Under the pieces are notes generated by a model that was given only the letters and a program-made list of their open reading frames with translations, did not search any database and was not told the origin of the DNA. Positions 36,246-45,366 of a stretch of DNA of 64,000 nt are shown one piece after another; position 1 is the stretch's first letter, and each line of letters starts with the position of its first letter. This DNA is from SIG452 sp045638525 (GTDB lineage: Bacteria > Bacillota > Clostridia > UMGS1840), in NCBI GenBank assembly GCA_045638525.1, contig JAZUBQ010000012.1:1-64000 (forward strand). Reading direction: 5' to 3'. The translations under genes and the position numbers were made by a program.

Positions 36246-36283
36246 AAAAAGGCAACAAAAGCTTTGTGTTTTTGTTGCCTTTT
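36246..36283 (-). terminator. Terminator of the nan-lac-ppa-pfk transcript
   Basis: Arms AAAAGGCAACAAAA and TTTTGTTGCCTTTT with an 8-9 base loop, followed on the minus strand by five Us, 47 bases after the phosphofructokinase stop. Confidence 0.85.
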
Positions 36284-36329
36284 GACAATACTAAATCTTA
36301 TTTTACAATACCATTCTTAATGTGAAAAA

Positions 36330-37418
36330 TTAGTCGCCAAAGCAAGTACCGATGGCTTTTGCAGCTTGTACCAATTCGCCATTGGGGTCAACTGCTTTGT
36401 TGGCACCGATTACGTCTTCTAAGGAAGCGTAGGTCATCTGATTGTCTTTTAAGGCAACCATATTGCCGAATTTACCTGCCATAGCAAGTTCTACTGCGGC
36501 TACACCGTAACGGGTAGATAAAATTCTGTCTGCCGCAGAGGGAGAACCACCACGCTGAATGTGACCTAAAATAGTTGCTCTTGCTTCCAGGCCAACCATT
36601 GCTTCCAAATCCTCTGCAACCTTCTGTGCAATACCGCCCAGACGGATGGGGTCGGGACTTCCTTCGATTACCTTCTGCACAACCACTTCCCCGGTCACAG
36701 ATTTTGCACCTTCTGCAACTGCCACTACAGAGAATTCTTTGCCCTGAGCAATTCTTTTTTTGATATGGTCTGCCACTTTGTTGATATCAAACGGAATTTC
36801 AGGGATTAAGATAACGTCTGCACCGCCTGCGATACCGGAAGATAAGCCTAAGAAACCTGCATATCTGCCCATAATTTCCACGGTGATAATTCTGTGATGA
36901 GATTCTGCGGTGGTATGGATTCTGTCAATCGCTTCTGCCGCAACTCCTACTGCGGTATCAAAACCGAAAGTGGTATCGGTGGAAGATAAGTCGTTATCAA
37001 TGGTTTTGGGTACGCCAATAACGGGTACACCTAATCTTGCAAAGTCACGACCGCTGGTTAGGGTACCGTCACCACCGATGATAATCATCGCATCAATATT
37101 GTTCTTTTTGATGTTTTCCACGCCAACGTGGGAAACATTTTTCTTTACCATATTGCCGTTTTCATCAGGCACTAAATAATCGAATAAATTATCTTTATTG
37201 GAGCTATACAAAATAGTTCCGCCTCTATGTAAGATACCGGAAGTATTTTCTAATGTCAGTTCTACGGTTTCGTTGTTGTATAAGCCTTTGTAGCCATTTT
37301 TAAAACCAACTACGGTCATACCATATTTTTCAATCGCAGTTTTTACCACTGCACGAATTACAGGGTTTAAGCCGGGGCAATCGCCACCACCTGTTAAGAT
37401 ACCAATTCTCTTAATCAT
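36330..37418 (-). CDS. pfkA: 6-phosphofructokinase (ATP or pyrophosphate dependent)
   Basis: Phosphorylates fructose 6-phosphate in glycolysis. The 362-residue protein has the N-terminal loop LTGGGDCPGLNPV, the phosphoryl-donor motif GGDGT (115-119), PKTIDND (137-143) with the catalytic Asp, MGRYAGFLGL and GHIQRGGSPSA. The first motif has Gly where PPi enzymes have a second Asp (GGDD), favouring ATP; the second has Lys as in PPi enzymes, where classical ATP enzymes have PGTIDND. This mixed pattern occurs in a clade of ATP enzymes related to the PPi type, so donor use is open. It is 23 bases downstream of inorganic pyrophosphatase and ends the operon. Confidence 0.93.
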   Translation of the reverse strand: MIKRIGILTGGGDCPGLNPVIRAVVKTAIEKYGMTVVGFKNGYKGLYNNETVELTLENTSGILHRGGTILYSSNKDNLFDYLVPDENGNMVKKNVSHVGVENIKKNNIDAMIIIGGDGTLTSGRDFARLGVPVIGVPKTIDNDLSSTDTTFGFDTAVGVAAEAIDRIHTTAESHHRIITVEIMGRYAGFLGLSSGIAGGADVILIPEIPFDINKVADHIKKRIAQGKEFSVVAVAEGAKSVTGEVVVQKVIEGSPDPIRLGGIAQKVAEDLEAMVGLEARATILGHIQRGGSPSAADRILSTRYGVAAVELAMAGKFGNMVALKDNQMTYASLEDVIGANKAVDPNGELVQAAKAIGTCFGD

Positions 37419-37441
37419 AATTCTTCTCCTATTTTTAATAC

Positions 37442-37978
37442 TTATTCAGCTGAAATAAATTCTTTCTTATATGCTTCCATACATTCGCGGATAATTTTTT
37501 TGGCCTCTGCCGCACCTTCTACTTTATGTACGATGGTTTCTTTATGCTCCAGCATTTTATACACTTCATAAAAATGCTTGATTTCGTGGAATAAATGGTT
37601 GGGAAGTTCAGAAACATCCATAAAGGAATTATGATAGGGATCATTCTCGCAAACTGCAATAATTTTTTCGTCAACCGCACCGTCATCAATCATTTTAATA
37701 ACCCCGATGGGATAACATTCCACAATAGTCATAGGCATAATACTTTCGGTACAAAGCACCAACACATCCAAAGGGTCACCATCCTGTGCATAAGTTCTGG
37801 GAATAAATCCGTAGTTTGCCGGATAGTGCGTGGAAGTGTATAACACACGGTCTAATTTTAAAAGACCGGTGTCTTTGTCCAGTTCGTATTTGTTTTTGCC
37901 ACCTTTTTCAATTTCAATGACTGCGGAAAAGCGTGCGGATGTGATACGCTTTTCATTCATATCGTGCCAGATATTCAT
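37442..37978 (-). CDS. ppa: Inorganic pyrophosphatase, family I
   Basis: Hydrolyses pyrophosphate to phosphate. At 178 residues it has normal length and clear family I motifs: VIEIEKGGKNKYELDK, HYPANYGFIPRTYAQDGDPLD (the metal-binding DGDPLDVLV signature begins at about 65), and DDGAVDEKIIAV. The start has AAGGAGA. It lies 32 bases after beta-galactosidase and directly before phosphofructokinase. If the PFK used PPi, a soluble pyrophosphatase next to it would compete for the donor, so the pairing is a mild argument for an ATP-type PFK. Confidence 0.95.
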   Translation of the reverse strand: MNIWHDMNEKRITSARFSAVIEIEKGGKNKYELDKDTGLLKLDRVLYTSTHYPANYGFIPRTYAQDGDPLDVLVLCTESIMPMTIVECYPIGVIKMIDDGAVDEKIIAVCENDPYHNSFMDVSELPNHLFHEIKHFYEVYKMLEHKETIVHKVEGAAEAKKIIRECMEAYKKEFISAE

Positions 37979-38010
37979 AATTGAGTCTCCTTCGATCGAG
38001 TTACATCATC

Positions 38011-40851
38011 CTATTTTAAATAAAATGAAAATGTAACCTTACCTTTTCCCAAACGGTATTTTTCCAATAACTGTGGTCCACAACTGTTGGATCCGATACC
38101 GGAAACCTTGTAATCAATTCTTACATTGGTTTTATTGTTTTTGGTCAGTTCGTTAATATGTTGCGCCTCGGTTAATGCTTCAGAAGTGTAGGAAGATACA
38201 TTGAATTCAAATTCCCTATCCCCGATGAAAGTAACTCCGCAATCCATTTCCAACAGTTTTGTTCTGGTGTGATTGCCATGTTCCTGAGGCATAATATAGT
38301 TGACATATTCGTTAGCGGCAGAACTTTGATATTTGCCAATTTTTGCGTGATGACACATATCGCAGTAGTTTTCCAACTCACCCATTCCAAAATAGGTAAA
38401 CGAATCATTTTCTTTATGTAAAGTAAATTCAAAACCAAGGCGTGGGAAGAACGGACAGTTGATTTTTTCATTTAATTCTCCATCAACCACAATCTGCAAA
38501 CCGTTTTCAAACACCTTATAATGAACGGTGTAATAGAAAAACGGAATACGGGCTACCCCTGCCAAGGAACCGGTTACAATAATTTCGTTACCGCTTACGT
38601 CGCAGGAATACACCTTATTAAATAAACGATTGAGGTTGATACCGCTCATATTATCCTGGAACAAGCCCCAGTTGTTTTTAATTTTTCTATCATTATCGGT
38701 GGGTGCTCTCCAAGCGGTCAGACGAACCGGCTCTGCCAACAGTTCTTCGTTTTGTTTCACAATGGATACCAAATTCCCTGTAATTTTGGAAACGGTGTAA
38801 TCGGTATCCTTTGTTTTCACATAAATATGTTTGTTATCTTCGGTGATAAAAGTGCTTGTTTCACCCATTTTAGGATTGATAGAAACACTTTTAATTTCGT
38901 GCTGAACGAATCCTCTCTCGTAGCCGTTATCTATTTGATAAATATTGAGATAAACACCCATTTCGCAGGTATCATCCAATGAAAACGGAACGTCAAACGC
39001 TACCGTTTCGTGAGGTTTCACATCCAATGTTTTGGTAACGGTTTCTACCGTATTTCCGTCTACCACTTTTTCAAATTGGAAGGTGTATTCACTTAAGTTG
39101 GTAAAATCGTAATAGTTGGTCAGATAAATTTTCCCATCTTTGTATTCACTACCAAAATACTGATAGGAATACTTGGTATTATAGGAACCTGCTTTAAACT
39201 GTCTGTCGTAGAATACCAGACCGTCACAACAGAAATTGCCGTCGTGGGTTAATTCCCCAAAATCACCGCCGTACATAGGTACGCCATCTTTGATAACCGT
39301 ATGATCTGCCCATTCCCAGATACATCCGCCGATGAACTTGGGATGGCGGTACATCAATTCCACATAATCATATACATCGCCGGGACCATTCCCCATTGCG
39401 TGAGAAAATTCACACAAGAAAACCGGATACGGTAACTCTGGATTATTGATATACTTTTCTTCTAACTCATCCACGCCACAATACATAAGCGATGCCACAT
39501 CAGACACACCGTGATAGGCTTGTCTGGTTGCATCTTCACAATGGACGAGACGAGTGCTATCGTTCGAACGTAACCATTCCACCATTTTTTTATGATTTAC
39601 ACCGTGACCGCTTTCGTTCCCGGTGGACCACATAATGATACACGGGTGGTTTTTATCTCGCTCGTACATTCTCATTGCACGCTCAACATAAGCATTTTCC
39701 CAGGAAGGCATACTGTGAATCCATTCTTCCGGAACCTGCTTGTCATCCCAACGATAACCGGTGTTACGGCTCACAAATCCGTGGGTTTCCAAATCGGCTT
39801 CGTCAATCACATAGAAGCCCATTTCGTCACATAGATTCAAAAATTCCGGAGTGGGCGGATAATGGGACATTCTGACCGTATTGATGTTTAACTCCTTCAT
39901 TTTCAAAAGGTCAGTTCTTAATTCTTCTTCACTCATCACATAGCCACGGTAAGCGTTGGTATCGTGATGATTCACACCTTTTAACTTAACGCTCACACCG
40001 TTAACTAACAGTTCGTAATGATCAGAAAGAGTAATTTCTCGCATCCCGATTTTAATCGGAATAAATTCGCTTTCCCCTTTCACAATTACGGTATACAAAT
40101 ACGGCTGCTCTGCATTCCACAAAATGGGATGCTCTAAATCCGCAAGTTTTCCATCTGCATCATAAATTTCGTAGTTTTGGGCAGACACAGCAATACTCTT
40201 GCAATCTGCCGTAACCTTGATATCTTTCACGTGATTTTCTTCTCGGGACAACAAATAAACATCACGGAAAATTCCTGAAAATCTGAAGAAGTCCTGATCT
40301 TCCAAGTAACTGCCCGCGCACCATTTGTAAACAGTTGCCCGAAGCTCATTCTCCCCTTTTGTTACATAGGAAGAAATATCAAATTCTGCCTGCAGATGGG
40401 ATCCTTGAGAATATCCAACGTACTGTCCGTTGACCCATAAAAAGACACAAGAAGATACTCCTTCAAATACGATATAGGTGTTTCTGTTTGCCCAATCATC
40501 TTCGATGGTAAAGGTCTTTTTATAAACACCACAAGGATTTTCTGTGGGAACATAGGGCGGATCCACAGGAATCGGATAGTTTACATTGGTGTAACCAATC
40601 CGGTCATATCCGTGTAACTGCCAGCAAGACGGAACGGGAATAGTATCCCACTCTGTAATTTCCTCTGGCACATCATATTCTGAATCGAAATATCTGAAAT
40701 TCCAGTCACCGTTTAACAAACGGTAAAATTTTGATTCGCTCTTATTTGCTTGCAGCGCTTTTTCCAAAGAATCGTAAGGGATATAATATGCTCTCTGGAG
40801 TTCTCTGTTTTCACTTAATTGATCCAATCTTTCGTATGTTCTCACCTGCAT
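38011..40851 (-). CDS. lacZ: GH2 beta-galactosidase, LacZ type
   Basis: A 946-residue cytoplasmic retaining glycosidase with the five-domain LacZ layout: jelly roll (about 30-205), Ig domains, TIM barrel (about 290-580) and the C-terminal super-sandwich (about 680-945). The acid/base is Glu413 in STGNESGHG and the nucleophile Glu481 in LCEFSHAMGNG. HHDTNAYRG and APTDNDRKIKNNWG are LacZ-specific. The start is the ATG 7 bases after GGGGA; a TTG one codon upstream is not needed. No signal peptide. It is 15 bases from the BNR-repeat gene, so it may release galactose from a sialylated or otherwise capped galactoside. Confidence 0.94.
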   Translation of the reverse strand: MQVRTYERLDQLSENRELQRAYYIPYDSLEKALQANKSESKFYRLLNGDWNFRYFDSEYDVPEEITEWDTIPVPSCWQLHGYDRIGYTNVNYPIPVDPPYVPTENPCGVYKKTFTIEDDWANRNTYIVFEGVSSCVFLWVNGQYVGYSQGSHLQAEFDISSYVTKGENELRATVYKWCAGSYLEDQDFFRFSGIFRDVYLLSREENHVKDIKVTADCKSIAVSAQNYEIYDADGKLADLEHPILWNAEQPYLYTVIVKGESEFIPIKIGMREITLSDHYELLVNGVSVKLKGVNHHDTNAYRGYVMSEEELRTDLLKMKELNINTVRMSHYPPTPEFLNLCDEMGFYVIDEADLETHGFVSRNTGYRWDDKQVPEEWIHSMPSWENAYVERAMRMYERDKNHPCIIMWSTGNESGHGVNHKKMVEWLRSNDSTRLVHCEDATRQAYHGVSDVASLMYCGVDELEEKYINNPELPYPVFLCEFSHAMGNGPGDVYDYVELMYRHPKFIGGCIWEWADHTVIKDGVPMYGGDFGELTHDGNFCCDGLVFYDRQFKAGSYNTKYSYQYFGSEYKDGKIYLTNYYDFTNLSEYTFQFEKVVDGNTVETVTKTLDVKPHETVAFDVPFSLDDTCEMGVYLNIYQIDNGYERGFVQHEIKSVSINPKMGETSTFITEDNKHIYVKTKDTDYTVSKITGNLVSIVKQNEELLAEPVRLTAWRAPTDNDRKIKNNWGLFQDNMSGINLNRLFNKVYSCDVSGNEIIVTGSLAGVARIPFFYYTVHYKVFENGLQIVVDGELNEKINCPFFPRLGFEFTLHKENDSFTYFGMGELENYCDMCHHAKIGKYQSSAANEYVNYIMPQEHGNHTRTKLLEMDCGVTFIGDREFEFNVSSYTSEALTEAQHINELTKNNKTNVRIDYKVSGIGSNSCGPQLLEKYRLGKGKVTFSFYLK

Positions 40852-40866
40852 CAAATCTTCCCCTTT

Positions 40867-41952
40867 TTAACCTTCCAGTTCTTGTTTTTCTATTTTGATC
40901 ATTTTGTTGGAATTTAAGCAACCAACGGAATTGTTGGAATGATAATAGGCAACCAAAACATATTCCCCTCCATCAAAGATGGCAGCATAACAATATCCGT
41001 TTTTGTCGTCATCCTCAAGACAAAAAATCTGTTCAAATTTGTTACCGTCATCCGATGAAACTGCGCAAACATAGGGGGTTCTGCCCCAGGTTCTTGTATC
41101 CGCAAGTTCCCGGGTGGTATATGACGGGATGGGATTAAAAATCGCAATCACCTTATCACTACATACTTTTTTCATGCTCATTGGTGATAACGGCGATGAA
41201 AAAAACTTATTGGGTGAAGGAACACTCCAAGTCTCTCCGTTATCTTTGGAAACACAATCATACTGAAACCCCATATCCGTTCTTGCCCAGGCTACAATCT
41301 CACCGTTTTCCCTCTGATAGAGACCGCCTTCCTGCAAACCGGAACCGCTGGTTCTATCCGGCATTTTGATACCGTCTGCAAGTTTATACCAACTTTTCCC
41401 GTCGTCATCGGATGCAAAGATATTTAATTCTGCAACCATTTTGATGTTAAAATTTCCCGGTGTGGGCGGATTATCAGTACTGAAAGGATGATAACTGGCA
41501 GGAATCAAAATTCTGCCGTTCTTTAGCTGAATCACTCTATCATTATTGGTTACAAAATATCGGTCTTCTGAAAAACAACGAATGGGTTCTGACCAGGTTT
41601 GTCCGTTATCAGAAGAACGAACAAGATATACCACGCAGGAACAGGTTTCGTTTTCTTTTTTTAAGTAAAAAGTACCGATATCTCCATTATCAAATCGGAT
41701 GAGGGATGCACACATCACATTGGTAGAATCGTGCTTTACAATCAATTTTTCATCCTGCCAGGTTTCACCTTCATCATAGGAATAGATGGCATAAATGTCT
41801 GCGGGGCAATGATCGTTCCAGTCATCCCCTTCATACTTTGTGTAAGCATACATTATGGTATGTTCATCCAGTTGCAAAAAGGCACCTTCTCCATTACGAG
41901 GATTCCCCGTTTTTGCTTCTAAAAAAAGAACTTCTCTGCCTATTTTTTTCAT
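40867..41952 (-). CDS. BNR/Asp-box repeat protein, sialidase-like
   Basis: A 361-residue six-bladed propeller protein with five Asp-box repeats (SYDEGETW, SSDNGQTW, ASDDDGKSW, SKDNGETW, SSDDGNKF). No signal peptide is visible, so it would act inside the cell on imported material. The fold is that of exo-alpha-sialidases (GH33), but the Arg triad cannot be assigned with confidence, and similar propellers act on other sugars. Placement next to a NanA-like lyase and beta-galactosidase supports sialoside or a related capped galactoside as substrate. The ATG at 41952 follows GGAGG; the extension to 41982 overlaps the upstream gene. Confidence 0.8.
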   Translation of the reverse strand: MKKIGREVLFLEAKTGNPRNGEGAFLQLDEHTIMYAYTKYEGDDWNDHCPADIYAIYSYDEGETWQDEKLIVKHDSTNVMCASLIRFDNGDIGTFYLKKENETCSCVVYLVRSSDNGQTWSEPIRCFSEDRYFVTNNDRVIQLKNGRILIPASYHPFSTDNPPTPGNFNIKMVAELNIFASDDDGKSWYKLADGIKMPDRTSGSGLQEGGLYQRENGEIVAWARTDMGFQYDCVSKDNGETWSVPSPNKFFSSPLSPMSMKKVCSDKVIAIFNPIPSYTTRELADTRTWGRTPYVCAVSSDDGNKFEQIFCLEDDDKNGYCYAAIFDGGEYVLVAYYHSNNSVGCLNSNKMIKIEKQELEG

Positions 41953-41966
41953 ACAAAACCTCCGTT

Positions 41967-42866
41967 TTATATCAGAAAACAACCGCAGGATAAAAATGCG
42001 GTCAGAAGTTGAATAAGTTGACGTTTATTAAGTTTTTCTCGGTAAATGATAAAATCAATCAAAGCAATCACTAATATCGGAACACAAAATTCTACAGGTG
42101 CCTGAAAAATCAGTGGTACCATCCCGGAACAAGTAAGAGATAATTTATCGGAAACAAAATTCAAAACAGCGTATCCGACAATAATAAAAATGCTTGTTTT
42201 GGAAAGAGAATTTTTTAGTTCCGTTTGAAAAACATTCTTATTTTTCATAAACGGAACAATCATTGCAATTCCGGTCAAAATTGCGGAAATTGCCATATAC
42301 AAGGTAACAAACCCGTTTCCGGCAAGCCCCATGCGGGTAACCAGATTATAAATAATCAAAGCGGAGCCCTGGGTAAAAAACACAATCACACAAGCAAGTT
42401 TGAATTTTAATGCGTGTTCATTCTTTTTGCCGGATTGATCCGGTACAAAATTTAAGAAAAGTGTGAGAAAAGCAAACAAAAATCCGAACGCTTTTGCAAC
42501 TGTCATCACATTTTCTTCCGGTAATAAAATCATTCCGTAGGCAGAAGGCAAAATCAGTTTCCCAAGCATTGCACAAGCGACGATTACCGATACATTTCCC
42601 CATGCAGTGCCAACCAGACATAACACAGCTGTTACCAAAGCTGCCACTGCAAAAATGAACGCCATCCCAATTCCGGGTAAATTAAGAGGAAGTTTTTCGG
42701 AAAATGCCAATCCGCCAATGGTTGCAATCACATTGAAAAACAACATAAATAACGCCGTGGAAATAATCCCCGTTCCGTTTTTCACCTGATAGATTTTTCG
42801 AAGTTCCCCCATCAGACCTACTCCGGAAGATGCAAGAATAATCAGCAGTAATGCCGCAAATGTCAT
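41967..42866 (-). CDS. DMT-like membrane transporter
   Basis: A 299-residue protein with about ten hydrophobic segments, resembling the 5+5 drug/metabolite transporter architecture. The ATG at 42866 overlaps the stop of the NanA-like gene (ATGA) and the GGAGG site lies in the end of that gene; the extension to 42887 is unlikely. Its context suggests uptake of sialic acid or a related sugar acid. The substrate is not readable from the sequence. The protein contains Cys-rich membrane segments and no soluble domain. Confidence 0.78.
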   Translation of the reverse strand: MTFAALLLIILASSGVGLMGELRKIYQVKNGTGIISTALFMLFFNVIATIGGLAFSEKLPLNLPGIGMAFIFAVAALVTAVLCLVGTAWGNVSVIVACAMLGKLILPSAYGMILLPEENVMTVAKAFGFLFAFLTLFLNFVPDQSGKKNEHALKFKLACVIVFFTQGSALIIYNLVTRMGLAGNGFVTLYMAISAILTGIAMIVPFMKNKNVFQTELKNSLSKTSIFIIVGYAVLNFVSDKLSLTCSGMVPLIFQAPVEFCVPILVIALIDFIIYREKLNKRQLIQLLTAFLSCGCFLI

Positions 42867-43762
42867 CCGATCATTTCCTCCGTGCAACCATGGGTTTCTA
42901 AAATCTGAATCAGTTCTTTCACACGTTCTTCGGTAGGCATAATATTGGGTGCCACAGTGTAACCTGCATCAATACCCATAACACTTAAAATGGATTTCCA
43001 AACGGATAAATTATTTCCAACAATGGTATCAATAAAACGATTTAATTTACGCTGATTTGCCTGTGCTTCTTTGATGTTTCCGTTTTTAAAGTTATCATAA
43101 ATTGCACAAGCGGTTTTGGGCATCAGATTGTATGTAGTACCAATCGCACCGTCTGCACCCATTACAAGCCCTGCCAGCATACATTCGTCGGGACCGTTTA
43201 ACAGATTGATGTTACCGCCGTTTACCAATTTCATTTTTTCAAACACATAGTAATTGGGGATGGTCAGTTTAATCCCGGCCACATTTTCAATCTTCATAAT
43301 TTCTCCTGCAAACCAAATGGGATCGCAAGTTAATACCGGAGTTACATAAGCAATCACAGGGCTTTTGGAAAGTTTTGCAAGATATTTATAATATTCGATA
43401 ATTTCATCCGGTTTATAGTACGCAGTTAAAGACGGAGGCAAAGAAGAAATCGCATCCACGCCAACGCTGTTTGCGTGTTCCAATAATGCGGTGGTATCTT
43501 CTAAGTGACCTGCACCGATATGTGCAATAATGGAAGCGTCCCCTGCATTTTCTTTTACTGCTTCTAACATCTGCATTCTGGTTTTGTTGGGTAATACGGT
43601 ACATTCGCCGGTATTGCCGCCAACATAGAACCCTTTAATGCCGTTTTTCACATTGTAATTCACCAGTTTTTCGATACTGGGTTTAATCACGTTCATTTCT
43701 TTGTCGTACACAGAGAATGTGGCACTGTATACACCTTCAAATAAAATATTATTCTTTTCCAT
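42863..43762 (-). CDS. nanA: N-acetylneuraminate lyase-like aldolase (DapA/NanA family)
   Basis: Class I pyruvate aldolase of 299 residues. The landmarks are FYVGGNTGECT near 45-54, Tyr139 (IAYVTP) and the Schiff-base Lys165 (AGIKLT), the same number as in E. coli NanA, plus GADGAIGTTYNLM. NanA splits N-acetylneuraminate to N-acetylmannosamine and pyruvate. Other 2-keto-3-deoxy acids are substrates of relatives, so the specificity is probable rather than proven. NanE and NanK, which would continue the pathway, are not in the window. The ATG at 43762 follows AAAGGTGG by 8 bases; an in-frame GTG at 43774 overlaps that site. First gene after a good promoter. Confidence 0.82.
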   Translation of the reverse strand: MEKNNILFEGVYSATFSVYDKEMNVIKPSIEKLVNYNVKNGIKGFYVGGNTGECTVLPNKTRMQMLEAVKENAGDASIIAHIGAGHLEDTTALLEHANSVGVDAISSLPPSLTAYYKPDEIIEYYKYLAKLSKSPVIAYVTPVLTCDPIWFAGEIMKIENVAGIKLTIPNYYVFEKMKLVNGGNINLLNGPDECMLAGLVMGADGAIGTTYNLMPKTACAIYDNFKNGNIKEAQANQRKLNRFIDTIVGNNLSVWKSILSVMGIDAGYTVAPNIMPTEERVKELIQILETHGCTEEMIG

Positions 43763-43936
43763 TGTTATTTCCACCTTTCGTTCAATGTTATCTGGTTGAC
43801 AGTATTCCTATTCGGATGAACAAATGATCTGTAGCGATAAAATATCGTGTTTTTTATCCGTATCTTTATTTTTCGTTATGGTAAAACACACAGCAAATTT
43901 TCCCCACTGATTCTTTTGCACCCTTGTTATCCTTTT

Positions 43937-43965
43937 ATATTATCATAAAAATACCATTTTATCAA
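43937..43965 (-). promoter_or_regulatory. Promoter of the nan-lac-ppa-pfk transcript
   Basis: Minus strand TTGATA (43960-43965), 17 bases, TAATAT (43937-43942), with an extended TG before the -10. The palindrome CCATT-5-AATGG (43954-43968) lies over the -35 box and is a candidate repressor site. The leader is about 170 bases and includes a small hairpin (CGATATTTTATCG). Confidence 0.75.
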
Positions 43966-44046
43966 TGGACAAAACTGATATATAAAAGCATTTTTCTTGC
44001 CAACCTTTGAAAGGATTCAAACAGTTACACGTTTCTATAATATTTA

Positions 44047-45345
44047 TTACTGAACCATAATTTTTTCTTTTTCTATTTTAAATTTGATAAACAATATTGC
44101 AATGGTCATTATAACAAAGGAAATGAGTGATAATATCTGCTGACCGTAGATATGTATGCCAAAAAGCTGATTGCCGTTATTTTGAACAGCTGTCAAAATT
44201 CTGCTTCCCACAAGAGATGCCAAAAATCCTGCAATGCCGCCGATGCTGTTTTTGATTGCCATAGCCTGCGAGATATATTTTGAATCCACATAATTGTAAG
44301 CGATATTATAGGAATTCATATTGGTACCCGCAACACTTGCGTTATATAACACGGTATAAATAATGATAATCCACCAGGTTGACTGGGTAGTGAATACATT
44401 CAATAAAAATGCTGATGCCGCAAGAATTAAGCCAAGTTTAAAACCTTTGACGTAAGAATTTTTATTGGAATATTTACCAAGCGGAACAGAAATCAAGCAT
44501 CTGACAAGATTTGCAATCACATTGACAACCTGAACCAAAGCAACCGACATTAAAAGTTCCTTTGTTTTAAATACTCCGATAAACCCAATGGTGAAATATC
44601 TTGCAACATCATAGAGCACCTGAAGGCCAATGATTTTCTTAAAAGCATGATTTCCGATGGTATTGTCCAAAACCTCTTTTAACGGAACAGCATTGTTTTC
44701 CTCTTCCTCGTCAACCGCTTCTTTTTTGATGAGTGCCAGACAAATTAAATTGACAATATTAAAAATCAAGATGGCGATTGCAACAAACAAGAATCCACCT
44801 TCAATATTGCCGATTCCTTCATATCTGTCGATAATATTCCCGATAACAACGGTAAAAATCATTCCGGACACCAGCGATATGATTTCCTTAATTGCAGAAT
44901 ACTCACCTCTTTTGTTTGGATGCACAAATGAATTTGCCCACTTAAAACAGATAGAATATATCAGGTACTTAAAAGCATACGCCATTAAAACACTTAAAAC
45001 GACAAGCACCGTTTTTAGTTCATTGGAAATGTGCAAAAACGGAACAAAGTACAAGAACATAAAAAACATGATACTGAGTGTATCCGATACAATGACCAAT
45101 TTTTTGGCACTGATCTTATTCTTCAATAAAAATATGGACGCAAGCTGAAATACAAATGCCAAAGAGATAAATGAAGAAATAATACCAACTAAGGCGTCAC
45201 TTAGTCCAATGTGTGTCAAAAGTTTTGCTAAAAAAGCATCGGAAACAAGCAAAGCAACAAAATATTCCACGGTACACTGAACCATATAGGATGCCCGTGA
45301 TCTTTTATATGCAGCTGTTTCAAAACGATTATCAATTTGTGTCAT
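44047..45345 (-). CDS. MFS-type transporter
   Basis: A 432-residue protein with about twelve membrane helices and a central cytoplasmic loop rich in Glu (EAVDEEEENNAVP), the layout of major facilitator permeases. Family-level signals such as RGEYSAIKEI after helix 4 are seen; no specific subfamily is recognised. It is 21 bases downstream of the deacetylase gene and shares its promoter, so import of a deacetylated or acetylated sugar is plausible. AAGGA precedes the ATG. No clear terminator follows; the nan promoter begins 80 bases beyond. Confidence 0.83.
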   Translation of the reverse strand: MTQIDNRFETAAYKRSRASYMVQCTVEYFVALLVSDAFLAKLLTHIGLSDALVGIISSFISLAFVFQLASIFLLKNKISAKKLVIVSDTLSIMFFMFLYFVPFLHISNELKTVLVVLSVLMAYAFKYLIYSICFKWANSFVHPNKRGEYSAIKEIISLVSGMIFTVVIGNIIDRYEGIGNIEGGFLFVAIAILIFNIVNLICLALIKKEAVDEEEENNAVPLKEVLDNTIGNHAFKKIIGLQVLYDVARYFTIGFIGVFKTKELLMSVALVQVVNVIANLVRCLISVPLGKYSNKNSYVKGFKLGLILAASAFLLNVFTTQSTWWIIIIYTVLYNASVAGTNMNSYNIAYNYVDSKYISQAMAIKNSIGGIAGFLASLVGSRILTAVQNNGNQLFGIHIYGQQILSLISFVIMTIAILFIKFKIEKEKIMVQ

Positions 45346-45366
45346 ACTAAAATCCTTCTTTTACAA

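Noticed and set aside
43980..44046. Palindrome CCTTTGAAAGG as a terminator for the MFS gene
   Set aside because: No loop to speak of and no U run directly after it on the minus strand.
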